Positions 23,045 to 31,577 of a DNA stretch of 31,577 nt are shown here, one piece after another. Within the stretch, counting starts at the first letter, position 1. Each line of letters opens with the position of its first letter. A model generated the notes under the pieces. It was not told where the DNA came from. It was given only the letters and a program-made list of their open reading frames with translations, and ran no database searches. Origin of the DNA: Amoebophrya sp. AT5.2 (taxonomy: Eukaryota > Sar > Dinophyceae > Syndiniales > Amoebophryaceae); contig RXOD01004017.1 in assembly GCA_005223375.1 (NCBI GenBank), positions 1 to 31,577 on the forward strand. Reading direction: 5' to 3'. Both the position numbers and the translations under genes were made by a program.

Positions 23045-23444
23045 TCAGCTGACCGTGAAGAACTTCTGCGATCGTGCGGCGGGAACGTCATAGGAACGAG
23101 CTTTCAACATGTACTTCCCCCCTGACACACAGTACATAAACAAGGCATAGTTTCGGCAGCCGCCGTAGCGGCCCCGGACGATAATACACCGCCCTACTAG
23201 TACGGGCCACAGGCTTGTTTGCTCCTTCTTGCAACTTTCGGATTCGGTACATGGTGCTGCAGTCATTTTGGTTGTGGCTACTGGAAAAATCAATGCGAGA
23301 GAAGATGTCGTCCCAGCTATTCCAACCGAACTGCTCTCTCTTCCGCGCCAGAATGTCGCGAGGTCGGTGGAGGTACCACGAATGCCAGTACTTAGAAACG
23401 CCAGCGAACGCCTTGGGAAGCATGTTCAGGTCGCACTGGGACGC
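23045..23444 (-). pseudogene. Unidentified coding-like segment, possibly a gene remnant
   Basis: Two minus-strand frames look protein-like and adjoin. The upstream one (about 23444-23285) encodes a Trp/Tyr/Arg-rich segment including YWHSWYLHRPRDILARKR and FGWNSWDD. The second (about 23290-23045) is in another frame and encodes a Cys-containing segment with GRYGGCRNYALFMY, GGKYMLKARSYDVP and a stop after FFTVS. No good donor-acceptor pair joins them within the overlap, so either a frameshift has broken a gene or an exon boundary was missed. I recognise no family. The YGGC string recalls Kunitz domains, but the rest of that pattern is absent. Calling it a pseudogene is an inference; a small multi-exon gene is the alternative. 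Confidence 0.3.
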
Positions 23445-23669
23445 GAACTATCGCGAAATGGAAGCCCGTTGAAAATGCAAGCTGGTGGACTCAAGCCACA
23501 TCTTGTCCATACAAGCGGCGATTTTCGGGCCAGAACAACTTCATTATGAAAGTAAATATTAACTTCTACTCATCGTAATCCGCATATTACGCCGAGACGG
23601 AGCCGGATCGATAGATGTTCTTCTCGTGGTTGAAAGGACTCAGTAAGCACGAGCCTCAAACATCAACTG

Positions 23670-23683
23670 CACACACACACACA
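23670..23683. repeat. (CA)7 microsatellite
   Basis: A run of alternating c and a lies just beyond the stop of the 23747-26509 gene. It is a simple repeat with no evident function, potentially polymorphic. Confidence 0.9.
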
Positions 23684-23746
23684 TTTTCACTTCAAGTGAC
23701 TTGACTTTCGTCGATCAAGCGTATGCGTATGCATCAACAATTATCA

Positions 23747-26509
23747 TTACAAGCATTCGTGCACGATGTGCTCCACTACCCCCGGCGACAGGTGCTGTAG
23801 CACCCGCATCTGTGATTCGGCTCGGGTTATCTTCGTCGCGCATTTCCTCGCGTGCTTCTCTTCGCGCGTCAAAGTCTTCTCTTGTTCCTTCGTAAACATG
23901 GAGCCTTGTACGAACGAGGTGCTCGCACTTGCACCCGTGCCCGGGTTAGCGATAACCTCCGCGCCGTCGTCTGACGCCCTCGGCAGCGGCTGCACAACCC
24001 CCTTCGGAGACGTTCGCCGGAGCAACTCCTTCGTGGCTGAGCCCGTTCCCGAGACCCGCGTGCTCGGGCCGAAAATGATTCGCGAAAGCTCGCTGCCCGC
24101 AGACGAGGCAACGGAAGTGGCGGAATCGACTCGGTGCAGCGGCAGCGAGGCTGGCTGCTGCGGCGATGCAGGCCCGGAGCCGTCTCCACCTTGAAGATGA
24201 TGAAGTTGGTGTTGAGATGCTCCGTTTACAAGCGAACCGGCAGACGAGTTGTTGCCGTGGTTCGCGAGCAGTGATGGTGCCGCCGGCAGCAGTTGTCCAG
24301 AGGGCCCCCTTGTTCCGGAGGATCCCGGTGCATAACCGTCTTCCGCCCCTACGGGGGCCGCACCTTCCACATCCACGCTGTCTGTTGCGGAATTCACCGT
24401 TTGCGACTCGACGTCCCCATCCCGGTAATTCTCGGTTTCGTGGTCCCGTAGTAGCGCTGCGCTCGCGGATGCAGAAGCTGCGGAGGCAGAAGCAGGTGCT
24501 CCGGTGGTCGTCACGTTCGCATTTCGTGCTCCGCTTTGTCCACCCTCAACTTCATCACTCGCCCCACTTCTGAGACCACTCATACTCATCACCAGATTGC
24601 TATTACTCAGCGGCCTGTTCGCAAGAGCAGGAAGTGCCCCCAAAGATGATCCCACGACGGCCCCTCCAGTATCGTCCAGCGGTGAAGCTGAAGACCCAGC
24701 AGCGCCAGCGACGTCCTTGAAGCTGCCGGCACCCCCACTGCTTTCTAGAATAGAGTGGATGCTCATCTTGTCGAAGCTCGGGTTTTGCAGCGCCACGCCC
24801 AACGTCGGCGCAACACCCGGTAAGTTGGGCGGTAGAAGCAGCTGAAGATGCTCGCCGGGTGCCGCGAGTGGTGAGTGGTCCTCGTCAATCATGTGCGAAA
24901 CTTCGCGCGCCAGCGTGCGACTCGCCCCCGTCTGCATCAAGTTGATCCATTCGTCGCCGAACGTGTCCCAGATGCAGATGGGCACACAATCCGCGCCGTC
25001 CCCTGGATCTACTTCTTGTTCCTCCGAAAAGCCGCGCCCCCGCCCTTCGGAAAAGCCGCGGCCGTCCTTGTTCCCAGAAGTCGTGGCACTGCCACTGACA
25101 GCTCCTTCTTCAGCTATCGACACCACTTTTGAAGACGCGTTAGCGCTTGCAGGGTTCAGCGACACGAGCCCCTGCGGCCCGGACACGCCGCGGGCGGCCA
25201 TGCTCTGAGGGAGCGGCGGGGGTGTTGAGCCGGAATTGCGGGCGCCGAGAACGACTGGGGGCCCCGCACTGGTAACGGTGGAGTGGCTCGTCAGCGAGCT
25301 CGTCTTCAGCCCCGACGCCGAAGAGACCGCTGACCCCGCAGATGTGGATGCACTCGCACCAGAGGACTTCCCTGGAGGTGGTGCTTCTGCGTCTCCCAAA
25401 GATCCTTTACGCCTGTGGTCGGGCAAGAACGAAAACGGCTTTTCATCAGAAGGTGCAGCTCCTTCTACTTCATCCCCGGGGGCAGCAGCTTGACCACCGA
25501 CCCGGACCGCCACCGCACCTGAGGGCCTAGTAGCAGGAGACTTCGCGTTTGCTCCTGCTGTCCCGACGCCCGCTGCTTGGGCCGGTTTCGCGATGCGCAC
25601 CAGCTTTACTTCCGCGTTGTCAACGCCCAGACTCGCCTGCGCGACGTTTATCGCTACCACTTCCTCGATGCCCTTCTCGACATTCGGCAGATGTCCGTCG
25701 GCGATCGAAGGAAAACCAAACAGCGACAGCTTCTTCAGGTCCCAAATCGCGCAAGTGTTCCACGGAATATTGGCGCCGGAAACCACGAAGTGTATGCTCT
25801 TCTCTTTACTAGCGATAACCGCGCCCCCGCCCGATGAGCCTGCCGAGCTCCCATTACCAACCTCTTCTCTTTCCAGCGCTTTCGGTTCGTTGCGCCCTTC
25901 CCGCCGGCACAACGCCGCCTCCGCGGTTCTTTCACAACTGTTTTGACAGTACTTCTCGTCCTCGTCCTCGTCCATCGCGAACACTGCGTTCCTCTCGTTT
26001 CCAAAGAGATGCGAGTTCGCCAGCGCCGGCCCCACCACCAGCGTTTTGCCCGGCGTCAAATAGCTCCTCAGAATGTCCACCGCCACTCCGTTCACAATCA
26101 TCTCCAACGACAAAACCATCAGCAGATCCGCCTTCTTCGCCAGGGCCGCGCTGACGATGCAGCTCAGCGCGGGGGTGAAGCTGCCCCAGTACGGCACTGG
26201 AACGGGCTCCAGCACTTTCAGCTGCGGGAATCGGCGCTGCTTCGACTTCAGGATTCGGTCAATCGACCGACGCAGGAAGCCGTCCCACAAAGGGTAAGCC
26301 ACCAGGAAGCCGTCGCACTTAGCGCCGCCGACGCACTCGATCACGCGGCGGAGCTTGTTGAGGAGCTGTCCGGCGTCCACAGAGGCGTCCGGACGGTGCA
26401 GCCGCGTGGCGGCAAAAAACTTCTGGGGCGGGGCCGGGGGCAGGGCGGAGGACATCGGCGAGGACATCGGCGAGGACATCGGCGAGGCGACACTTGAAGT
26501 GTGTTCCAT
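23747..26509 (-). CDS. Unrecognised protein with a glycosyltransferase-A-like N-terminal region
   Basis: A single exon of 920 aa from ATG 26509 to TAA 23747. After a short Ser/Met/Pro leader, residues about 30-175 show alternating hydrophobic strands and helices (CDGFLVAYPLWDGF, ADLLMVLSLEMIVNG, TLVVGPALANSHLFG). A second block at about 245-315 follows (IPWNTCAIWDLKKLSLFGFP, then IEEVVAINVAQASLG and VKLVRIA). This layout resembles bacterial and protist nucleotide-sugar-transferase-like proteins in which NT-A-W-x-L and a G-x-EE motif recur. I see no unequivocal DxD catalytic motif, so activity is uncertain. Residues about 330-860 are Ala/Ser/Gly-rich and probably disordered. The last 50 residues are charged and helical (KEQEKTLTREEKHARK). 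No signal peptide or membrane segment is evident. The open frame is secure, the function is not. Confidence 0.7.
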   Translation of the reverse strand: MEHTSSVASPMSSPMSSPMSSALPPAPPQKFFAATRLHRPDASVDAGQLLNKLRRVIECVGGAKCDGFLVAYPLWDGFLRRSIDRILKSKQRRFPQLKVLEPVPVPYWGSFTPALSCIVSAALAKKADLLMVLSLEMIVNGVAVDILRSYLTPGKTLVVGPALANSHLFGNERNAVFAMDEDEDEKYCQNSCERTAEAALCRREGRNEPKALEREEVGNGSSAGSSGGGAVIASKEKSIHFVVSGANIPWNTCAIWDLKKLSLFGFPSIADGHLPNVEKGIEEVVAINVAQASLGVDNAEVKLVRIAKPAQAAGVGTAGANAKSPATRPSGAVAVRVGGQAAAPGDEVEGAAPSDEKPFSFLPDHRRKGSLGDAEAPPPGKSSGASASTSAGSAVSSASGLKTSSLTSHSTVTSAGPPVVLGARNSGSTPPPLPQSMAARGVSGPQGLVSLNPASANASSKVVSIAEEGAVSGSATTSGNKDGRGFSEGRGRGFSEEQEVDPGDGADCVPICIWDTFGDEWINLMQTGASRTLAREVSHMIDEDHSPLAAPGEHLQLLLPPNLPGVAPTLGVALQNPSFDKMSIHSILESSGGAGSFKDVAGAAGSSASPLDDTGGAVVGSSLGALPALANRPLSNSNLVMSMSGLRSGASDEVEGGQSGARNANVTTTGAPASASAASASASAALLRDHETENYRDGDVESQTVNSATDSVDVEGAAPVGAEDGYAPGSSGTRGPSGQLLPAAPSLLANHGNNSSAGSLVNGASQHQLHHLQGGDGSGPASPQQPASLPLHRVDSATSVASSAGSELSRIIFGPSTRVSGTGSATKELLRRTSPKGVVQPLPRASDDGAEVIANPGTGASASTSFVQGSMFTKEQEKTLTREEKHARKCATKITRAESQMRVLQHLSPGVVEHIVHECL
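26448..26483. repeat. 12-nt tandem repeat, three units, within coding sequence
   Basis: Three perfect copies of gaggacatcggc encode, on the minus strand, the SPMS repeat near the N-terminus of the gene starting at 26509. A fourth partial unit begins at 26484. Whole-codon expansion or contraction would keep the frame. Confidence 0.9.
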
Positions 26510-27590
26510 CTTCTATCCTGATCAACTTGATCGATTTAGGCTATTAGCGACTAGCGGTCGACCTCCACGTCACGGTCCGCTCTGCAGGTCAGCGTCAACA
26601 CCATGGAGGTGCCGACAGTACCTTTTGAGTTTAAGCTGCCTGCGGGAAACTTATGATCTCCCTAGTGGCAGAGGCAGCAACAGCAAGTAAGTTAGTAAGA
26701 TAGAAAGTTGAAGTCCGTTGTTGGAAAACAAAAGGGAGGGCAGATTGCATTAAATGATTGAATCATGGAAAAAGAATGCTGAGGTCCTGCACGCATAGAG
26801 TTACCACGTGGAAAGGCGAGAGACTCAACAGTGAAAGGCTCCTGCAGGACCTGCAGTGACGTCCTAGCCTGCTACTGTACTGTAGAAAGAAAGCATGACT
26901 GAGTGGCGGGTAAAGAGAACTTCTGCCTCCGGAGGGTAAGATCAAATAAGATCGATTGATGACGATGAATGAGAATCAATTGTTCTACTGGGGGCCAGTT
27001 CCAGTATGTATTCAATCTTATGTGGGGTGGTGCATCCAAAAAAATCTTGGAGGGGTGTGAATCTAAGAGCAATAGTGGGTGCCTGCGCAGAGTGTGGGAT
27101 GGGTTCAATGTCCAGGAAAAATTCGTGCGGTGTCGTGTAAGCGCAGCAGCTGGACGACACTTCATTCGTCACCGCCGACCACTCCGACAGAAGCCAGCAT
27201 CGAAGCCAGGACCTGAACCAGCTCCAGCCATGAATGCCGAATGGGAATGCCTTTGACTTGGGTCATGAAACACAGAATGAGCTTCAAATAAAAACCGAAG
27301 TGGCAATTCAAACCCAAAACGAAAACGCTTCATTACGCTCTTAGAACACACAACCCAACTATGACTATCGATGCAATCGATCAAAGTCCTGAAGAGCGCG
27401 AGAGAAAGTGCTGAGACTCAACGTCGACAAGAAGACAGCACTTATCTACTGTTTCGATCATCTTCCGGCTCCATTGTAGGAGCCGGCATTCTCCAGAAAA
27501 TCTTCGCGCTGCCACTTCGTTCTGTTTCCCCCCATTCTCGCGCCAACTGATTTTGATAGCCCATCGAGCAGACTGATGTCTCGCAGACTG
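26510..27590. other. Gene-free spacer, about 1.1 kb
   Basis: This is the interval between the VPS53 stop and the start at 26509. Only short frames in several directions are present, none with a recognisable domain. A gatcaa-c-ttgatc inverted repeat lies at about 26520-26532, just upstream of the start. No RNA gene was recognised. Confidence 0.5.
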
Positions 27591-30500
27591 CTAAAATTTG
27601 ATGCCTCCGAAGATTTTTTTCCTGGCGTCCGCGGCGAGTTGCTTCATGCTGTCCGCCTGCTTCCTTGCGTCGGATGCCAGTTGCTTCATCCCCTGCGTAG
27701 CGGACGCGCCGAGGTCTCCAGCGGTCGTGGAGGTCAGCTGCCCCAGATTGTTCAGTCTTGCGCCAGCTCCCCCCAGGCCCCCCAGATCCCCCCGGTCCGC
27801 TCCACTATTAAGTTTGAGCTGCTGCTCGTCTTCTAGCTCTACTCCCTCCGCCAGGTTGTTGTCTTTCAAGAGTAAAATCTGGTCGATTTCTCGCTGCGTC
27901 ACGTCCACTCCGTGGTTCAGCCGCTGCATGGCGTCCTCGTCCTCGCACAGCACCCGGAAAATAAACTCTATCCTCGCCAGCTCCCGCAGCACGTAGTTGC
28001 TGTACGCGTTCGGGAGGGGTTTGTAATTTTTGCTACTATTTCTCTGCCCACCAGAGGACGCGCCACCACCACCACCACCACCACCACCAGAGACCACAGA
28101 AACTTCGTTACTTGTTTGGAGGTGTTGTTCCCCAGCACCACACCCCGCCGCATTCGGGACTTGCAGCAGCATGGTCTTGATCGCGACCGTGTCGTGGAGG
28201 AAGTACGTCGCCAGCCGCTTGCTGATGCCGCGGCATTTGTACACCTCGGCGGTGAACCGCGGCACAAACCACTGCGCGTGCTTGTCCGCGAAAAACCGGT
28301 AGTGCAGCTCCGACAGATACGCGCGGCATAAATTGCAGTGCTCCTTGAACACCAGCTCCATCTGTTGCACGAAGGCGCTCGTCGTGGAACTACCCGGGGT
28401 CGCCGCCGACGACGACGTCAGGGAGCTTTGACTCAACAAAGAGCCACTCCCGGAGCCATTCTGTCGGTCTCGGTACTCGAGCATCATCGTCTTCGCGAGC
28501 GTCTTTAACAGGCCGTCCAGTCTGGAGGGAACCAAAAGGCGCGAGTAGATGTCGGCGGTGATCGCACCTAACGCCTCCTGCTCCTGGTCGAAGTCCAGGC
28601 GGGAGTGGTAGGCAGGCTTGATGTGCGCCTTCAGGGCGTCGAGGAGCTGCGGCAGCATCTGGTCCACGTACTCGAGTGTTCCAATGCACGCGCAGGCGAG
28701 TTTTAACTCCACATCAGTCGATGTTGTTGATCCGAACTTGCTGACGCGCTTCTCGATAGTAGCGCAGTACAACCCAACGGTTTGCTTGAAAACGAGAAAC
28801 ACCTCGAAGAGCGTCTGGTCGATAGAGAAGGACACGGTCTTCATCAGAGTACGCCGCATCGAATCAAAAAGATCGACAGCGGAGGAAAAAACCTGAAGCG
28901 ATGGAAAAGGAAATGGGATCATGTTGAGCTTGAGTGCTGTCGCGGGCTAGTGCAATCTTATTGACCGAAAAGTCTTTTGCGCATCCAAATAATCCGAGTA
29001 GCAGTAGTACGTATCTCGAGTCTTCTGCGTCTTCGTCGTCGTCGTCGTCTCCAGCTCCTGTTGTCGACGAGGTTTCGGCGGGCATCTCTTCTTCTTCGGG
29101 GATCAGCCTCTTCAGTTTCTCTGCCTCGTAATTGAGCCAGGTGCCGAGGTAACACTCGAAACACTCGGACACGATACCGCGAAACCGGGGATGATGCTTG
29201 TTTCCCACGGAACCGGATTCCGCCCCCTTCTTCGGCTTTGACGGCGAATAGCCGTACTTGGTAAAGGCCGAAGGAACATCCGCGTCAGCCTGCTCGCTCG
29301 GAGCGTCTTTTTCCTCCTCGTCCTCCGCGACCAGCTCCGAAATATGCCGGACGGGGCGCTGGTGTGATGTTAGGAACAACGTAAAGTTCAATAAAGTTGA
29401 TGGCGATGAGGATGAATTGGACCAGCACCCCGAATAGGAATAAATCCGTCGAAAGTAATAAATTATCCACCACCTGTACTTTTACCTGTTGCCCGCCTCG
29501 CCCTCCGAGTTCGCTTTCGTCGGTTTGTCCTTCCGCGAATTTCCGCGCCATGTCGTTTTCGAAGTCGATACTCTTTCGCAGCACGCGCACCAGCAGTTCT
29601 GGGTCCGTTTTGTGGTGCGTCGCGCCCAGGACTTCCACCAAGTGCTGGCGCGTTATGTGGCAGAAGTGCTCGGTCAAGGAGCACGGGACCCTCCACTCGC
29701 TTGGAAAGAACTCCAGGTACTTGTCGTCGAACTCTTTCAGCGTGCGCCGCAGCCAGGCGTACCGTCGCTCCACGTGCTCGAGCGCGGAATAGTCCGAGCC
29801 CGCGGACGAGGAGGAGCCCCCTGCCCCTCCTTGCTGCGGATCCGATGGTTCACTACTTTCGGCAACGATGATTCCCGCGAGCGACATGCCGCTGCCGCTG
29901 GTGCCGCCCGGCGCAAAAAAGTTCTTGTAGTCCTCGAGCAGTCGAAGGCAGAACCGAGTCACGATTTCGTCCCGAATGTTGATGTCCTTATCTTTAGCCG
30001 ACTGCGCGTTGTCCTTATGATCCTTAGCCGCCTGCTGCAGCGCGGCTTGGTGGTCCGCCATCGCGTTGACGCAGTGCGCCGCCGCTTTGATGTCCTTCTT
30101 TCGCACCTCCACCTCCGTCGGATCTAACAGCGCGTCGTAGTCCTCGAAGATCTGCGCCCGCATTAGAGGTTGAAAAAACCCAGGCCGTGCTTCAGGTTTA
30201 GGTTTAGCCCTTAGCAAAGAATCCCGTCTGTCATCTTCCGATCAGTGATGGTCATCACGCAGCGATATCCGACTAAGAAGGGCCGCTGGCAGCTTCCTAC
30301 GGCACCGATCACAGAGGGAACGCCGCAGCCTTCTCGTGGGCGATGGGGACCTGATCGATCAGGTGGAGACGGAGTCTAGTCCTACTGCTGACCCCTAAAC
30401 TCAGGTCCCTGAAGGGAGGACGGGGAACAATCATTCAATCAATCCCAATCGCATCTTCTGTGTCGAATGACAAGGAGGTAAAGGTATTGAGTATTCGCGT

Positions 30501-31196
30501 GGCCCAAACGCCTGGACGGCAAACCTACGCCTGGACCTGAACCTGAATTTTTTCAACCCTTAACCGCAGGTCCGCCAGCAGCGCGTCCTTCTGCCGGAGC
30601 AGGTCGTGCACCTTGTGCACCACTTTCGACAGCTCCAGGAAGTGCAGCGACAGCTCCTCGCACGCGTTCAACAGCTGGCTCGCCTCCTTGTACTTGCGCT
30701 CCGCGGCGCGCCGCCGCAGCTGTTCGAGCGCGGACACCAGCATGACGAACCGCTTGAACCCCGTCACCGTGTGGGTGAGGTTCTTCTTCGCCAGGTCCAG
30801 AAACTTTATGTTCCGGCAGAACTCCAGCACCAGCGACTCGGACTGCTCCGCCTTGCTCTGCACCGACTTCACGCGGTCGATCAACTGAAAAATCGCCTGC
30901 TTCCCCTCCTGCAGGTCCTCCTTCGCCCTGAAGCCCAGCTTCGCCTGCTCGCGGATGGCCACCGTCACCTCGGCGTCGATGTTCTTCGCGACGGCATCCA
31001 GCTTCTGGATCGTCTTCTCCACGCCCTGCAAAGATTTCTCCGACGGAAACTGCTTGTTGATGAACAGCACAGGATCAAAATCCTCGGCATTGATGGCGTC
31101 GAGGTCCAGCTCCGATGATGAAAAGTGCTCCCGGTGGAGCTGAGCTGGAATTGAGCTCGACGAGACGGACGGGTGGTGCTGGGTCGAGACGACCAT
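27591..31196 (-). CDS. VPS53: VPS53, subunit of GARP and EARP tethering complexes
   Basis: Four exons give about 989 aa: 31196..30543 (or 30537), 30151..29486, 29358..29011, 28892..27591. Introns are about 391, 127 and 118 nt, all GT-AG and all phase 0. The start is the first ATG of the conserved frame. The N-terminus matches Vps53 closely: FDPVLFINKQFPSEKSL, then coiled coil with KAEQSESLVLEFCRNIKFLDLAKKNLT. The middle has RRYAWLRRTLKEFDDKY, FPSEWRVPCSLTEHFCHITR and a DFENDMARKF-like block. Exon 3 holds FRGIVSECFECYLGTWL, and exon 4 starts at the conserved SAVDLFDSMR. VPS53 works with VPS51, 52 and 54 (GARP) or 50 (EARP) in tethering endosome-derived vesicles at the Golgi or recycling endosomes. 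Human VPS53 has about 830 aa; the excess is Gly/Ser-rich linkers, a nine-Gly tract and a C-terminal tail with two copies of MKQLA-(S/A)-DARK. Confidence 0.92.
28063..28089. repeat. Trinucleotide run encoding nine glycines in VPS53
   Basis: Nine consecutive cca-type triplets on the plus strand read as GGT/GGC-type glycine codons on the minus strand inside VPS53 exon 4. It interrupts a region otherwise alignable to the family, so it is probably a linker expansion. Confidence 0.85.
30349..30364. repeat. 16-bp perfect palindrome in VPS53 intron 1
   Basis: acctgatcgatcaggt is its own reverse complement. It lies mid-intron, away from either splice site. No repeat copies were noticed elsewhere in the window. 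Confidence 0.85.
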
Positions 31197-31524
31197 TTTC
31201 GATTTTTCTACCGTGGTGTTTCTACTTAACCTTAAGTATTCTTTGGAATTACAAGTTTTGTACCCGAACAAATCGAATACATCCGGAAGCACTAACCGAT
31301 CATAGTATTTTTTCCACGATCGAGCTTGCTTCTTTAGGCGCTTAGTGGCGGTTAGAAGTCAAAACTGAGCAATGGCCTGGAAATGCGATGCACGAATCTT
31401 GAGGAAAGAACGACGCAAATGGAGACTACACAGCACATGGCACCACAGATGAGGCACTTTCGCGATACATATTACGAACGCAGGCGGCATAAACAAGCGA
31501 GGGGCCAGCGTCGCGCTCACCGTT
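31197..31524. other. Sequence upstream of VPS53
   Basis: About 330 nt without a recognised gene. In the minus sense, an acceptor-like GGTAG lies about 14 nt before the VPS53 ATG. A 61-codon minus-strand frame at 31359-31544 overlaps the terminal inverted repeat and shows no family resemblance. Confidence 0.4.
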
Positions 31525-31577
31525 ACAGTCACACCGGACTGCAACGCTGTCCTCGCGTTGCAGTCCGGTGTGACTGT
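31525..31577. repeat. Perfect inverted repeat at the right edge, 23-nt arms, 7-nt loop
   Basis: The arm 31525-31547 (beginning acagtcacaccgg) is exactly complementary to 31555-31577, which ends on the last base of the window. The loop is tgtcctc. The true arms may be longer, because the sequence stops there. It could be a transposon terminus, a transcript hairpin or a fold-back assembly artefact. Confidence 0.95.

Noticed and set aside
23146..23168. Kunitz-type inhibitor domain suggested by YGGC
   Set aside because: The flanking cysteines and the GN-x-N-x-F pattern of Kunitz domains are absent.
30194..30207. Chromosome-end telomere
   Set aside because: Only two hexamer-like units lie inside a VPS53 intron flanked by unique sequence.

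Overview
The window reads as nuclear DNA of a flagellated protist. Seven genes (one incomplete at the left edge) can be supported, all on the minus strand, and no plus-strand gene is convincing. Most are split by canonical GT-AG introns of about 115-390 nt. Proteins carry long Ser/Ala/Gly/Glu-rich insertions. Exons are GC-rich and spacers AT-richer. One-way gene order, a C-terminal DnaJ arrangement I associate with alveolates, and a CFAP97-type flagellar protein together suggest an alveolate, perhaps a dinoflagellate relative such as a syndinian. That placement is inference, not proof. There is no sign of bacterial operons, rRNA, tRNA, CRISPR or an intact transposon.

Layout from left to right, every gene reading right to left: (1) 1-3693, DnaJ protein with a long N-terminal extension and a DnaJ-X C-terminus, running off the left edge; (2) 5900-8174, five-exon TauD/TfdA-type Fe(II)/2-oxoglutarate dioxygenase; (3) 9689-11421, five-exon CFAP97-domain protein; (4) 12648-18027, giant TatD-type metal-dependent hydrolase whose domain is interrupted by about 1,370 residues; (5) 18868-22374, DHHC-family protein acyltransferase with a DHYC centre and an eroded zinc-binding region; (6) about 23045-23444, an unidentified coding-like remnant; (7) 23747-26509, unrecognised protein with a glycosyltransferase-A-like N-terminal region; (8) 27591-31196, four-exon VPS53 subunit of the GARP/EARP tethering complexes. 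The right edge ends inside a perfect 23-nt-arm inverted repeat.

The genes do not form a pathway. They are housekeeping and cell-biology genes (chaperone, oxidoreductase, cilium, nuclease, lipidation, membrane traffic) lying head to tail with spacers of about 0.8-2.2 kb. The most unusual items are the TatD domain split by a huge insertion, the acyltransferase with lost zinc ligands, and the fusion of a DnaJ/DnaJ-X chaperone to an unknown module.

Exon joins were worked out by hand from GT-AG sites, reading-frame phase and family resemblance. No transcript or database evidence was available.
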